Source: Calonectria ilicicola | Taxonomy: Eukaryota; Ascomycota; Sordariomycetes; Hypocreales; Nectriaceae | Assembly (NCBI GenBank): GCA_020809705.1 | Contig: CP085831.1 | Coordinates: forward strand, 3,224,001-3,288,000 | Direction: 5' to 3' | Length of the DNA stretch: 64,000 bases | Shown here: positions 1 through 10,418 of the stretch, in pieces | Position numbering within the stretch: position 1 is the first letter of the stretch | Layout of the letters: each line of letters begins with the position of its first letter | Notes under the pieces: model-generated | Told to the model about the DNA's origin: nothing | The model's database searches: none | What the model saw: only the letters and a program-made list of their open reading frames with translations | Made by a program: the position numbers and the translations under genes

Positions 1-95
1 ACAGTCGACTTTTTATTGCTAGTGTGGGTGGAAGTATTCGCCCCCTTGCTTGAGACTGCTGGTGCGCCAGAGTTTGGAGCTTCAGTCTGTTTCCA

Positions 96-796
96 TCAGG
101 TTAGAAAGACCGCATACATAGCTTGTGAATGTTTCCTTACCGAAATCCATGTAGAAACGCTTGTAGGCACTTCCACATGTGACTGTTGGGAGGTTTTGGT
201 AGATGGGGTATTATTCGTCTGGTTTGGCGTTGTGAGTTTCGTTTTGCTTGATAAATTAGATGTCCCGGCGGGGATGTCATGAGAACTCGATGTGAGACCA
301 CCCGTTGCCAAACTCAGAGGGCCATCACTGCTAACAGGTGCCACGCCGTAGATAGTTGAGGCGTATTTAAATGTTTCAGTACTCTTAACCTTGGTCATGA
401 TAGTAGTGAAACAATCAGAGCCAAGAGAGGACGGGGCCGAATGCGGGTAGCACATTTCGTTCTTCCCACATTTCCAGCCCTCTGGACAACATCCCCTGCC
501 ACAACATTCTTTACCTAATGGTCCAGAGTTAAATTGAGTCAGAACTAAGGATTTTGCAAAAAAAAAAAAAAAAAAAGAAAAGAAAGAAAAGGCACTGGCA
601 TACCATGGCCACAAATATGTCCCCAACTTTGATTCGTCCTTGGGCAGCAGGACTGACAATGTCCAAGAGTATAGCATTCTAAGCCGCAAAGGCACGACTC
701 AATGCCGCAATTGGGTTGAGAATAAAGATTTAGTGCTGCTGTCGAGTGGCTGTCGAGAAAGAGTGCAATGAAAGTAAGAGTGGTGACCCTCATCAT
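96..796 (-). CDS. secreted cysteine-rich protein with Ser/Thr-rich tail
   Basis: Two-exon model: 796-604 and 544-96, about 213 aa. The 59-nt intron has a GTATGC donor at 603, a long T tract (A run on + at about 558-575) and a TTAG acceptor at 545; joining restores the frame. The start is one of two adjacent ATGs (796 or 793), followed by a hydrophobic signal peptide of about 20 residues; an earlier in-frame ATG at 826 would put a charged extension before it. The mature N-terminal part has about 14 Cys, including a CCGRGCCPEGWKCG motif of the granulin-like type common in secreted fungal proteins. The C-terminal half is Ser/Thr-rich, as in O-mannosylated wall-associated proteins. Function is unknown; a structural wall or effector-like role is inference. 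The true C-terminus could lie beyond a further intron near the window edge. Confidence 0.65.
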
Positions 797-826
797 GTGA
801 CATTTCTTTGGCAAAACTAATCGCAT

Positions 827-1956
827 TGAAGGTTGTAAAGATAATGTAAGAGATCAGCTTTTTATCAAAGCACACGTGTGAAGCGAATAGGGATTAAAAA
901 TAAGAATTGCATATCTCAATTCACCTCGGTCCTCTGTTGCTGGCATTCACTGGTCGAGACATCTCTTATAAGTATGCTAAAATTTTTGAATCATTCGATA
1001 TTGCAATCGCTACTTTTTGCCGATCTTCCGAATTACTTTTTATCGAAGCCGTGAGATACTAGGAGGTGGCCTGATCTCCTGCAAGTGTTTCAAGTCATCA
1101 TGGCAACAACCAACAACATGCACTTGATGGAATTCCTGCATCAAACCGAGCTGCATCTGGGGCGGAGTATGGAAACTTTTGCCTTGTCTGAAGATTTTGC
1201 TGCCGGGTAGCCGAAGGATGAGTGGAAGTGCCGGATGTGCGTGCAGACTGTTGGTTGCTAGCTCAGGGACAGCAGAAGGGCCGAATGTTGGTTGGCTGCT
1301 TGTACAGCCGAGCATCCAGATTGTGCATGTTGTGAGAGTCTAGTGTGATAGAGTGCAAGGTCCATATTTCACAAATTGTCCGCCTTGTTGGTAGTTAGTT
1401 TAAGCCAATACGAGAAGCTGAGACGTTTATCTCCACACTGTTGATTGTCATTTGTACTAATCAGTAAGCGCGTTTCATAAAGTCCAGTACTGAAAGGATG
1501 CGGTGCATGATCCCTCAATACTTCAACGCGTGAATTAAATTAAACATTAGCCCTCTTCTCGGGTATTTTCAGCTAGTATCCAGTTGTTGGTCGTTGCCTC
1601 TCACCTGAGCCAAATGCGTGATTCATCCCTTAGCCGGACGACGCTCTGGCTCATGCGGAATCCATCGTCGTCAGTTAGTGGGAGGAATCATTCGATGCTC
1701 GAGACCGATGGGTTTTAGACTGTCCCATTGCCGACGGCGTGTCTCATTCTTAGTCATGTCTTCTTCCTTCCCGCTTTGAAACCTTCTAGCAATTCACTTC
1801 CTATTCACATTTTCTAAATTGGAATTTCCATAAGTCGTGCTGTATTCTAGCGTCCCCCATATAATTTGATTATTCCTGTTTCTTGCTCGGATTATCATTG
1901 TTTATGTCATTCTTCAACTTTACCTTAGAGCCATCGCTGTTGTATCAAGTGTGAAT
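827..1956. other. intergenic, no supported gene
   Basis: About 1.1 kb between divergently transcribed genes, so it should hold two promoters. A 91-codon minus-strand ORF (1315-1040) has no recognisable domain, signal peptide or supporting splice structure and is not called. Confidence 0.5.
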
Positions 1957-3329
1957 ATGCTCTCAAGATCAACTCTTTCATTTAGCATGACTAAAATTGT
2001 CTGGCATGCGTTCGTTTTGGGATTCATTTTGCAGACCGTGAAAGGTATCGGTAATCCCAATAGTGATAGAAATTCCGCCGGCGATACCAACAACGGCGAC
2101 ACTATCAGTAGTCGTGTGATTAGTGTCCATGATGTCTTCGTCGTCAAAGCAGGGACAGATAAAGGCGGCTGTGACGCTCATGATGTCTCCCAATGGTTTG
2201 AAGACACAGTGACACTTGCAAACGCCGCTCTGCAAGCCGTCAATGATGCCGTTGCCCAAAAGGTTCAAGGAACGACAAATGCCGACAGTCAAAAGTATCT
2301 CAAGACATTTTTCAATGTAAACGCAAAGAAACCAACTTTTGGAGGATTCACTACCAAAATGAAGGGCTCGTTTGGAAGGCCCCTGACCAAATAGCATCAG
2401 TTGCATCTTGCTAACCCAAAGTCCAGATAATATCGACGATGTAATCGCTGCTCTAGAGGACACGGCAGGTGGAGACGATAAGCCTTGGATATTCTGTGAC
2501 AGTACATGGGTTGAGGGTAACCATGCTCCATACGTCTTTGAAATCACGTTATGACAGTTTGGCATCTCTAACCTGCACTTAGAAACCAGTTGGGACGCGA
2601 TAGCTTTAGATCAAGGCACAGGGGACCAGAATAAAGACGGCAAAAAGATAAGTGAGGTTTATAAGGAGACTTATGAGAACAATTACGTCGATCGTAAAGA
2701 TGCTATAGATAAAGCAACTACCCAAAAGGAAAAGGATCAACTTCCACAGCCTTTCGGTATGTACATTATCTCCTGCTTCAGGGTGTCGTTGCCACCTCCT
2801 CTAATACCCATTTACAGTTCCATTTTGATCCGACGATCTGAAGAAGTATATATACGATGCGTCTGGGCAGTACTGTCAAAGGGATAACAATCTTGCTGGC
2901 ACAGATGGGAATGAACAGCCCAACACAGTCACGTTCTGCCCGCAGAATTGGTCTCCTACAATGTATACGAAGCTTTCTGACATCACGTCTCTTACTGAAA
3001 AGACTTCCATTGAACATCTTCAGGTTGAAGGGTTAACCCTGTTTCACGAGATGTTTCATGTCGCTCTTTTGGACGAGCACACGCCAGACACTGCTTGTAT
3101 GTTATTAGTGACACGCTGGAGAAGAAAAGCGACACTAACAAATTTTTTTCTTATAGACAAGCTATCTGAGATCATAGGAAAGACCTCGTCGTCGATCACG
3201 AAGAAAAGATTGACAATCACGCAATCATTGTCGAATCCGGAGTCATATGCCCTGTTTGCGTTGGCATACTAATTTGGATTACAAAATCCGGCCTACACCT
3301 TCGCCAGTTCTGCTGCGGAGAAGAAATAG
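1957..3329 (+). pseudogene. secreted HExxH metalloprotease gene with two in-frame stops
   Basis: Exons 1957-2369, 2422-2516, 2583-2756, 2818-3096 and 3157-3272 (or to 3329) join in one frame, about 358-377 codons. All four introns have plausible sites, such as gctaac or actaac branch points and GTATGT donors. The start is ATG 1957, or ATG 1987, after which a signal peptide of about 20 residues follows. The zinc motif is HEMFH at 3045-3059 and is followed by a DEHTPDTA segment, as in aspzincin-like fungal peptidases, where a downstream Asp is the third zinc ligand. Two stops interrupt it: TGA at 2826-2828 soon after intron 3, and TAA at 3270-3272. After the TAA the frame continues for 18 codons (ending in FASSAAEKK) to TAG 3327. 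No alternative splice site removes the TGA while keeping the frame. Best read as a recently inactivated secreted metalloprotease; sequence error is the alternative. Confidence 0.7.
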
Positions 3330-3508
3330 ACAGATTGATTAGACTAGGTCAATATTTCAGCATTCAATTCAGGGTATTCGGTAACTGTAGAATTTTTCCC
3401 ATCAGAAACGGTGAAGATATATGTATGATCACTTTTAACTCGAGCCACGATTACTGGCGTAGCCCACGGTTAGCATATTGTACCTTGCCATTTTCATCCA
3501 CCACCTTC

Positions 3509-4231
3509 TTAATATCGTAAAATTCGAATAAGGTCTACATGATATGATTGCGATCCAAGGAAACCAAGTCGTTTCAAGTCTTTTTCAAAAACGTCCACAG
3601 CCAATAGCCGGTCAGGTCCGCCATCCGGATCTTGTCGCTTCTCTGTCGCTTTCAACCTTTCCTCGCTCTCTTTATCTTTCCAGTTGTTGCACCATACACA
3701 TGCAAAGACTGCCTCTCCAGCCCAAGTTTGCGTGCCATCAATCCACGCAAAATGAGGGCCGCGTCTGTAGGCAAGCGAGGCTAGTCTTCCATGCGCTGAC
3801 GTATGTGCAAGGCGCGTGATTTTAGTCGCTTCTTTGAGATGTTCTTGTGAGGTGGACGTGGGCACGTAAGCGGTAACAATCTCAGTGTTAGGCCCGAACC
3901 CGTTCCAAAACATTGCGTTCCACCAAATGGTGATGTGCGTGAGCGGAGCGTTGCCGTGTTCGGATTTATTTCCAAGATTGTCCATCAATTCTTGGAACTG
4001 AGGCGAATTTTTGAAGTTGCGGTAGGCTTGAGATGAAACCCAGCCAACAACAAGCATGCATTCTCCCGGAGACTCTACAACCCGCCCATAAAACACGGCA
4101 CGAAAAGATGGTTTCCATTGGACAAGAGGCTCAAACATGGACCCGTCGATGGGATCAGAGATGGGGAGTTGAAATTTGGTCCAGCTACCAACCCCAAACC
4201 GAATCCATTCGGAAACTTGTTTGTCACACAT
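3509..4231 (-). CDS. hypothetical protein, 240 aa
   Basis: A single uninterrupted ATG-initiated frame of 240 codons, with no signal peptide or membrane segment. Residues about 40-85 (hydrophobic strand, VGWVSSQAYRNFKNSP, then a helix) weakly recall a dimeric alpha/beta-barrel (ABM-like) fold, but I cannot assign a family. The centre is rich in Trp and the C-terminal third is charged. It is convergent with the metalloprotease gene, with about 180 bp between them. Existence rests on length and the lack of a better frame on the other strand. Confidence 0.5.
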   Translation of the reverse strand: MCDKQVSEWIRFGVGSWTKFQLPISDPIDGSMFEPLVQWKPSFRAVFYGRVVESPGECMLVVGWVSSQAYRNFKNSPQFQELMDNLGNKSEHGNAPLTHITIWWNAMFWNGFGPNTEIVTAYVPTSTSQEHLKEATKITRLAHTSAHGRLASLAYRRGPHFAWIDGTQTWAGEAVFACVWCNNWKDKESEERLKATEKRQDPDGGPDRLLAVDVFEKDLKRLGFLGSQSYHVDLIRILRY

Positions 4232-4675
4232 GGCTACAAGAGATGAAACGGGATTGCGTGGTTATGGTTGAGCGACATTTGTTTCATAGGGCGGGCAGCC
4301 AGGTCCTTAAATATTTTATGCTCCAGCGTGTTGGCGCTAGTCAGTAAAATGGACTGACTGATGTGGCTGATCAGTGCGTGCCGGGCAACGGCCACTGGCA
4401 ATCGCATTGTCTGTTGGTTACCAGCACTCTGCACTGCCGCTGTTCCACAGGACGCATCAGGTGGGCCTGACCGTTGTCTAGACCATCGCATCAGGTTGTG
4501 TCTGTAAGCGTCGTATTTGCGTAGCTCATCTGCTTAATATTCTGATAGTCCAAACTCGACAGATTAGCTCTCGAAAAATTGTCATGTTTTTACAACTGAT
4601 AGCAGAAATGGCCAGGAGTCGCAGTGAGGAACAAGTAACTCGCCCACGATTGGTTTCAATCATGATTTGTACCGA
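4232..4675. other. intergenic
   Basis: About 440 bp upstream of the 4231 start and downstream of the F-box gene. Short ORFs here show nothing recognisable. Confidence 0.5.
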
Positions 4676-6058
4676 CTATACCTTTGCGAGTACAGTGTCC
4701 CATTTCATAGTCCGCTTTTTCTTGTCATCACTCTCGCTATCCTCGTCCCCGCTCCAACAAGCCCACTGCGCCGTTCCAGAGTACGAATCAAAGTTGCACC
4801 ACTGACCAAACCTGGCTTCACAAGCAATGCCGCGGGCGTATAATAAAAGCATAAAATGGCCGCCTGGAGTGTCCGCTGATGGAAGTCCCCATGAACCTTC
4901 TCCCACAGCAATACCATTTAGGTAGACATGGGTTACGACCGGGAGCTCATCATCCATGACTAACAGGCTGATGCAATCAATTAAATCCTCGCTTCCAAGA
5001 CCCCCAACATTTTGCTTGATGAATCTTTCTTCCGGAAGATCGAAATCCTCCCAGAACTGGGCACCCACCCTCTGTTCCAGGACCAATGTCGTGAGCGTCT
5101 TGCCTGAGGCCAGCAGGATGCTACGCCAGTCTTCTAGTGTAGCCTTTGCGGCTCGAGACGACCAGCTGAATTCTTGGTGCATGTAAGATCCATTGCAGGG
5201 CTGGCACAGGTATAAATGTTTCAGTTTTGGCAACGAAAGCTCTGCGTGGCTGTCTTTGTCAAGGAAACCCCCAAGTGGTCTTGGAATTACCATGTCACCA
5301 GCAAGGCTACCGTAGTCAGTCGTCTCATCCCAGAGGCTATTGCGTATTTCATATTCAGGCAACGGGGCGAAGCCCGGTCCAAACGTGCTGTTGCCGATTG
5401 GGCGGTCGAGCATGGCAAGCTCTAGACGCTCCAAATTCGAGCCAGATGATATTAACCAAGACGCTACCGTGCGGGGGATGTAGCCGGACAGCTTTGCAAA
5501 ACGAAGGTTGTTGGTAGTCGGGCTGAGAATACAGGGCTCGTGTTCCTCAACCAGATAAGAACAGTAAAATTTCCCATGGAGTTCCAGCGCCTCCAAGTTT
5601 ACAAAGTAGGGCAACAAAGTCCAAATCTGTGGACACTTTGATGCTTCTGCATGTCCAAGGTATTTGAGAGGACTCCATGTAGGAATTATGACAGTGCATA
5701 GATTCCGGACTCTGGAGGCCAGTTGTATCAGTCGCCTCTCGTCTCTGACCTAATAGTATTGCAACAGATTGAAAAATTCCCTCGCCTTCCACTGGGATAC
5801 TCGAACTCGGCAGTTTTCATTTTCGTGGTAACGCCTCTGAGAAGGTGGGACAAAGGGCACGGGGTCATTGAGTTCTGCTTTAGATTCGTGATAGCCTAGA
5901 TCGTGAAATTCGATGTTAGCCCAGAGTATTGGCTCCGCGATAGCGTTCAAACGCTTCGATGCCTTGACCAATTGGACCAGGTCGTGTGCAGAAAGGTGAT
6001 GGGCTATGCTGGAAAGGATCTCATTGGGGAGTGAATGTATGCTCTGAGGCGACGACAT
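4676..6058 (-). CDS. F-box protein with an in-frame TAG (possible 51-nt intron)
   Basis: The frame runs from ATG 6058 to the stop at 4676 (461 codons) and is open except for TAG at 5752-5750 (codon 103). The N-terminus is a clear F-box: LPNEILSSIAHHLSAHDLVQ through an ILWANIEF end, at residues about 8-52. The rest looks like an LRR-type substrate-binding region (VNLEALELHG and later SLPKLKHLYL). F-box proteins recruit substrates to SCF ubiquitin ligases through Skp1. The TAG can be read in two ways. A 51-nt in-frame intron from a GTATCC donor near 5800 to the TATTAG acceptor would remove it, but has no good branch site. Otherwise it is a nonsense codon, because the sequence it interrupts (REFFNLLQYY, then VRDERRLIQLASRVRN) reads like one continuous helix. 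Confidence 0.65.
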
Positions 6059-6356
6059 TTTAACCAAATCTTGACGTATGTTATGGTTAAGCGATGATAG
6101 ATGACTACAGTTAGAGCTCATCCAGGCCGACTCTAAAGCGTGTTCCTCGCAGCTTTGTGGCGGAGTGGCAGTAAATTTATAGCCAATGCTCATCAATGGC
6201 CTAAAATTAGTATCTGCTGACTACGCGTTGGGGCGGGGTAAGCAATCACCACGCTCTGATAAGTTGTTGGCTGTGAAGTCATGCAGCCAAATCTCGAAGC
6301 AAAAAGTCTTGATGTCCGAAATTTTGGCAATTTTTGATGGGTTTTCCTCAATAATA

Positions 6357-7575
6357 CTAAGCCAGCTGATTTCTATCGAGGCGCGCGGGATACATGGTCC
6401 TGAAATCAAATGGCCTGCCTGGATGATACAGATCCTGTGCAAGTCATCACCGTTAGCAAAAGGGCAGGCAAATATCGGCTCATAGTAACTAACTTACATT
6501 CTCAAAGGGCCCCATATATGACCCCACCTCGTCCCATTCTCTGTCGCACTCGTTTTCTAGCAAACGCCGTCTCTTGCACCAAGTGCATCGCGTCAACATC
6601 TTCTGGGGAACCTCTTTACCACACAAACACCAGGACTAGAAACAATACATTAGCATCCCATCTTCCCATATTATTTTACGAAAGAAGAAGAAAAAATTGA
6701 TACTGCCAAAAAAATTCACCTCGATGACCAGGAATCATTCTTGTGTCGGGGAATGGGATTTCCTCATACTCGTACTGGTAAATCCCGTTACGCTTGTTAT
6801 CCAGCATCTTCTTTTCCCTCTTTTAATTTATCTCCCGCTCTATTTGTCCGTCAATATTGGTGTGCGATGCGTGATAGTCTCGGGTAAATCTCTGTTCGTC
6901 TTCAACGCATTTGGTTCAGACCCATGTGTTGAATCTATCACAGACGCACCGTTCTTCCAGGAATTGGCCTCGGATCTCTTCTTCGACCCTTTCATCGCAA
7001 TCTGGGCGCAGGCACATAATGGTTTCAACGCGGTAGTTGTTGGTAAAATGTAGTTGGGGTCCCCGAGTCCAATCTGGGACTCGAGTCTAATATCGACACT
7101 CTTCACGTTCATCAATGCCGTACTTTGCACAAGGAAAGGCCCTGCCTTCATCGCATTTTAGGTTGTAGAGGGGAACCTAAATCTCTTCATCGTTTCGCGA
7201 CCTTCGAGGACGATGAGACATATAGGGATCTGGGTGAATAGCGTAGAGGTCCCGAGACGCTTGGCGATCTGCAAGCCCACGACTGTCGCAAAGACTCTGA
7301 CGGCAAAGCGTTCTAAAAGGTGTAGGAGAAGACAAAATGTGGGAGAAATGGACGTTGCTAGTAAGAGCTAGATTGAACAGATTGACAGTTGGAATCCACG
7401 AAGCTAGGCCGGGTAAGATCGCAGAGGACGAGATAAGGTCCGTCAGTGAAGGTATCGGGGGACAGCTGACCAAAGGAATCCAATATTTGTCATCGGCAAT
7501 TTTTGCTGGTCGCATGAACTCTAAGCAAAAGACAATTTGTGAAGTTTTCAGAGCACAAAAGAGCGGGCCATTCAT
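6357..7575 (-). pseudogene. decayed Cys-rich protein gene with four in-frame stops
   Basis: From ATG 7575 one minus-strand frame stays protein-like down to about 6720 but contains TAG 7179-7177, TAG 7089-7087, TGA 6918-6916 and TAA 6825-6823, all in the same frame. Segments between them are strongly coding-like (CDEGRAFPCAKYGIDEREEC; MCLRPDCDERVEEEIRGQFL; YQYEYEEIPFPDTRMIPGHR). Two further exons are recognisable by splice signals: 6635-6498 (after gctaatg...TTTCTAG, encoding CLCGKEVPQKMLTRCTWCKR) and 6434-6357 (after gctaac...TTGCACAG), ending in TAG 6359-6357. The first of these does not join in frame to the upstream part. CxC and CxxC pairs suggest a zinc- or disulfide-rich protein. The family is unknown. 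Confidence 0.55.
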
Positions 7576-7602
7576 TTTGGCTGCCTGCTGTTTAGTCTTC
7601 AA

Positions 7603-8976
7603 AGAAACAAATCAATCAATGCATTTGGTTTGTGTTGGTTCTAATGTTGTGCACTTTCCCCACAAGCATCAAACCATGCCCATTTAGGTATAATAGTGAA
7701 AAGTTGATCAATTATTGTGTGGGTAACGAATCAAGTCATGGATTCGAAATTGGATGAAGTTTCCAAGTACTAGAAATACAAGCACGGTATATTTTGCAAC
7801 GACCCTCACGCTATTTCAAAATACAAGGGTTTCCAAGGGGAATACACACAGTGGCTAGCGGGTAACGCTCTAAAACTAGGTGTACTTATTCATAACAATA
7901 TTGTTACATCACAAACACATGTATAATAAGCCAACTGAAACCAATGTATGCTACCCCATATATTATAGCATACGTAGCCTGTGTCTCTTGTGATTATCCT
8001 CGAGGCGCCCGAGGTTAGGATTTTCAGAAATCCCACACCATAGATTAATGGTTTGCTGAGCTGCATATCCTTGCTACAGCACTAGCCATCATGATGATTA
8101 ACCGCTTATTTAACGTCAAATTCCCGTGTAAAATTGATGATGTGTGTTTTTTTCCGCAATTGCGCTAGTAATTAATTTCCCAATCCTAAGACGAGGTTAA
8201 ATTCAATGACCCCTCGCACCCGGTTTCTGTTCGATTATCCTACCAGGTATTATCAACCACCACCCCCCCATGACAATTAAGCTGCAATCAGTCAGCCAAT
8301 TAGGTAACCGAATTATGTTTATCTGATCCGATAATGTCGATAAATCAATGAAGAGTCGAATGGGCTAGTTATGTGTCCAGGATGAGTACGCCCTACGCCC
8401 TGTGCCCCACGTCTCACGACTCAAAATGTATGGACTAGCCCTAATGAGCATTGGGCCAAATATTCGAGCTCATGGAAATTCTGTGAACCTTATTTAGCAT
8501 CATAATAGTACGGAAACCCTCCGGGGTTCTTCGTCCATATCGATTCTATCATGTAAAGGTCATTTCGGTAGAGGGTCACAGAGTTCGCTGGACAGAACGC
8601 AACACCCAGAAGACCCGAAACCAGACTAATGATTTGGACGAGCCCAAGCCAGCACCCCCCTCAAGTTGTGGGTGTTTCTTTAATCATTCCAGATGCTGCG
8701 AAATCAAGTCTCGGGAACGATACCGATTGTCTAGGGGTTGAATAGTGACGTATAGGATCCACCCAACGTAACATTTTTCAACACCGCTTAGCAATCAATC
8801 CCTTCCCCCCATACCAGTGAGCAAGTTGGGTGTATGTGAATTCTTCACAGCCAAATCATATATACCGTTTAGTATAAATCAAGTAAGAGAAACTACTATT
8901 TGCTATAGAATTATACCTCCGGATCCAAGATCATTCAAGCACATACCTACATCAACCACACCATAACATCCTCAAC
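7603..8976. promoter_or_regulatory. intergenic region and promoter of the PRISE-like reductase
   Basis: 1.37 kb without a supportable gene. A TATA-like atatata lies at about 8857-8864 and a second tataaat at about 8873, roughly 105-120 bp upstream of the ATG at 8977, suitable for a core promoter. No other site recognised. Confidence 0.4.
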
Positions 8977-10418
8977 ATGCCGTCTGCCATTGTAACTGGT
9001 GCTACAGGTAGGACTCTTCCGCGCCCATCGCTCGCCCTACCATTCACTAGAACCTGACGAGCCATTTTGATTCGAACCCATTTTCTCTCCCTCTCAATCA
9101 CTAACACCATAAACTTCGGCTAGGCATTTTTGGCTGGGAGCTCGTTCAGAAATTATCTCGCAACCGTGGTACTTGGGAGAAGATTTATGCCACGTCTCGC
9201 TCTAAGATTGAGGACTGGGGCAGTGACATCTCCCATAGTCATCTTGATCTCTGCAGCTCGGCCCAGGCCATTGCCAAGGAACTGCGAGGCATCGACTTTG
9301 AATATGTTTTTTTCTCTGCTTATTTGGCCCAGCCAACTGAGGAACTTGCCACGAAAGTAAATGGTCCGTTGTGGTTCTTGCTTTACAAGTTACATTCAGC
9401 GATAGCGTTACTGATGCGAAGTAGGCGAAATGCTGACCAATTTCCTTGAAGCCCTCGTTATAAATGGCACGGTCAGCAATATCAAACGCTTTGTGCTCGT
9501 TACCGGGGCCAAACAGTATGGTGTCCATTTGGGTCAGGTGAAGACACCGATGAGTGAAGAGGATCTCTGGTATGTGTGCAACCGGTTCTTCCTTTTAAAT
9601 CTTCGGGTGTTTTTACTTACGGGGTTCAACCTTGCAGGCTGCCCGAACCCCCATTTCCACCCAACTTCTACTATCATCAGCAGCGTATTCTGAAGGACTT
9701 TGGAACTAAATACAGCCTGGACTGGACCGTTACTTATCCCAATGAGGCTTTGGGCTTTGCCAAAGGAAACTTCATGAACGTTGGTAGCGGCGTTGCGATT
9801 TATGCCGCCATTTGCAAAGAGCTGGGCAATGAACTTCCCTTTCCTGGATCGGAGATCTTTTACACGCTTCGCACTAGCTTCAGCGATGCTCGTCTTCATG
9901 CTGAATTTTGTCACTGGGCTGTCTTCGAGCCCAAGGCCGCCAATCAAGCCTTCAATGTCGTTAATGGTGGCGTCCCATCTTGGCAGTACCTTTGGCCTAA
10001 AGTTGCCGAATTCTTTGGTTTGACTGTGCCTGCTGATCAATTTACTCGCCCAGCTCCGCTTTCTGCAGAGATACCTCTCGCTTCTAAGCCTCCCATTTCC
10101 GTTTTCAAGGAAACCGGTTTAGAGAACAAACCTCAGGGTGTCGTTCAGCAACGCGTGAATTTGGTGGAGTGGGCCAAGACCAAAGAGGTCCAAGATGCTT
10201 GGCACCGCCTTGCTGAGCGGGAGGGACTTGATAAAGATGCTCTCGATAAAGCAACATGGCCCTTTACTAGCTTTGTGCTCAGTCAACCATACAACGTTGT
10301 CATGAGCATGAGCAAAGCCCGAAAGGCTGGTTTCACTGGTTACATCGATAGCTGGGAGAGCTTCGAGAATCTTTTCAAAGATTTGGAAGCGAGCAAGGTT
10401 CTTCCGAAGCTCCACTGA
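8977..10418 (+). CDS. PRISE-like SDR reductase (progesterone 5-beta-reductase/iridoid synthase-like)
   Basis: Four exons: 8977-9007, 9124-9363, 9425-9569 and 9638-10418, giving 398 aa in a perfect frame. The N-terminal MPSAIVTGATGGIFGWEL carries the dinucleotide-binding GxxGxxG motif. Further family hallmarks are FFSAYLAQPTEELATKVNG, the LVTGAKQYGVHLG strand with its Lys, and the catalytic Tyr region NFYYHQQRIL. The family reduces enone C=C bonds with NAD(P)H (PRISE, extended SDR), and fungal members occur in biosynthetic clusters. Intron 2 has a weak GTCCGT donor, but the join is required by the conserved KVNGEMLTNFL segment. It lies 2.6 kb upstream of the NRPS on the same strand, so a tailoring role in that pathway is a reasonable inference. 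The substrate is unknown. Confidence 0.85.

Noticed and set aside
1040..1315. 91-codon minus-strand ORF
   Set aside because: No domain, signal peptide or splice support; likely chance.
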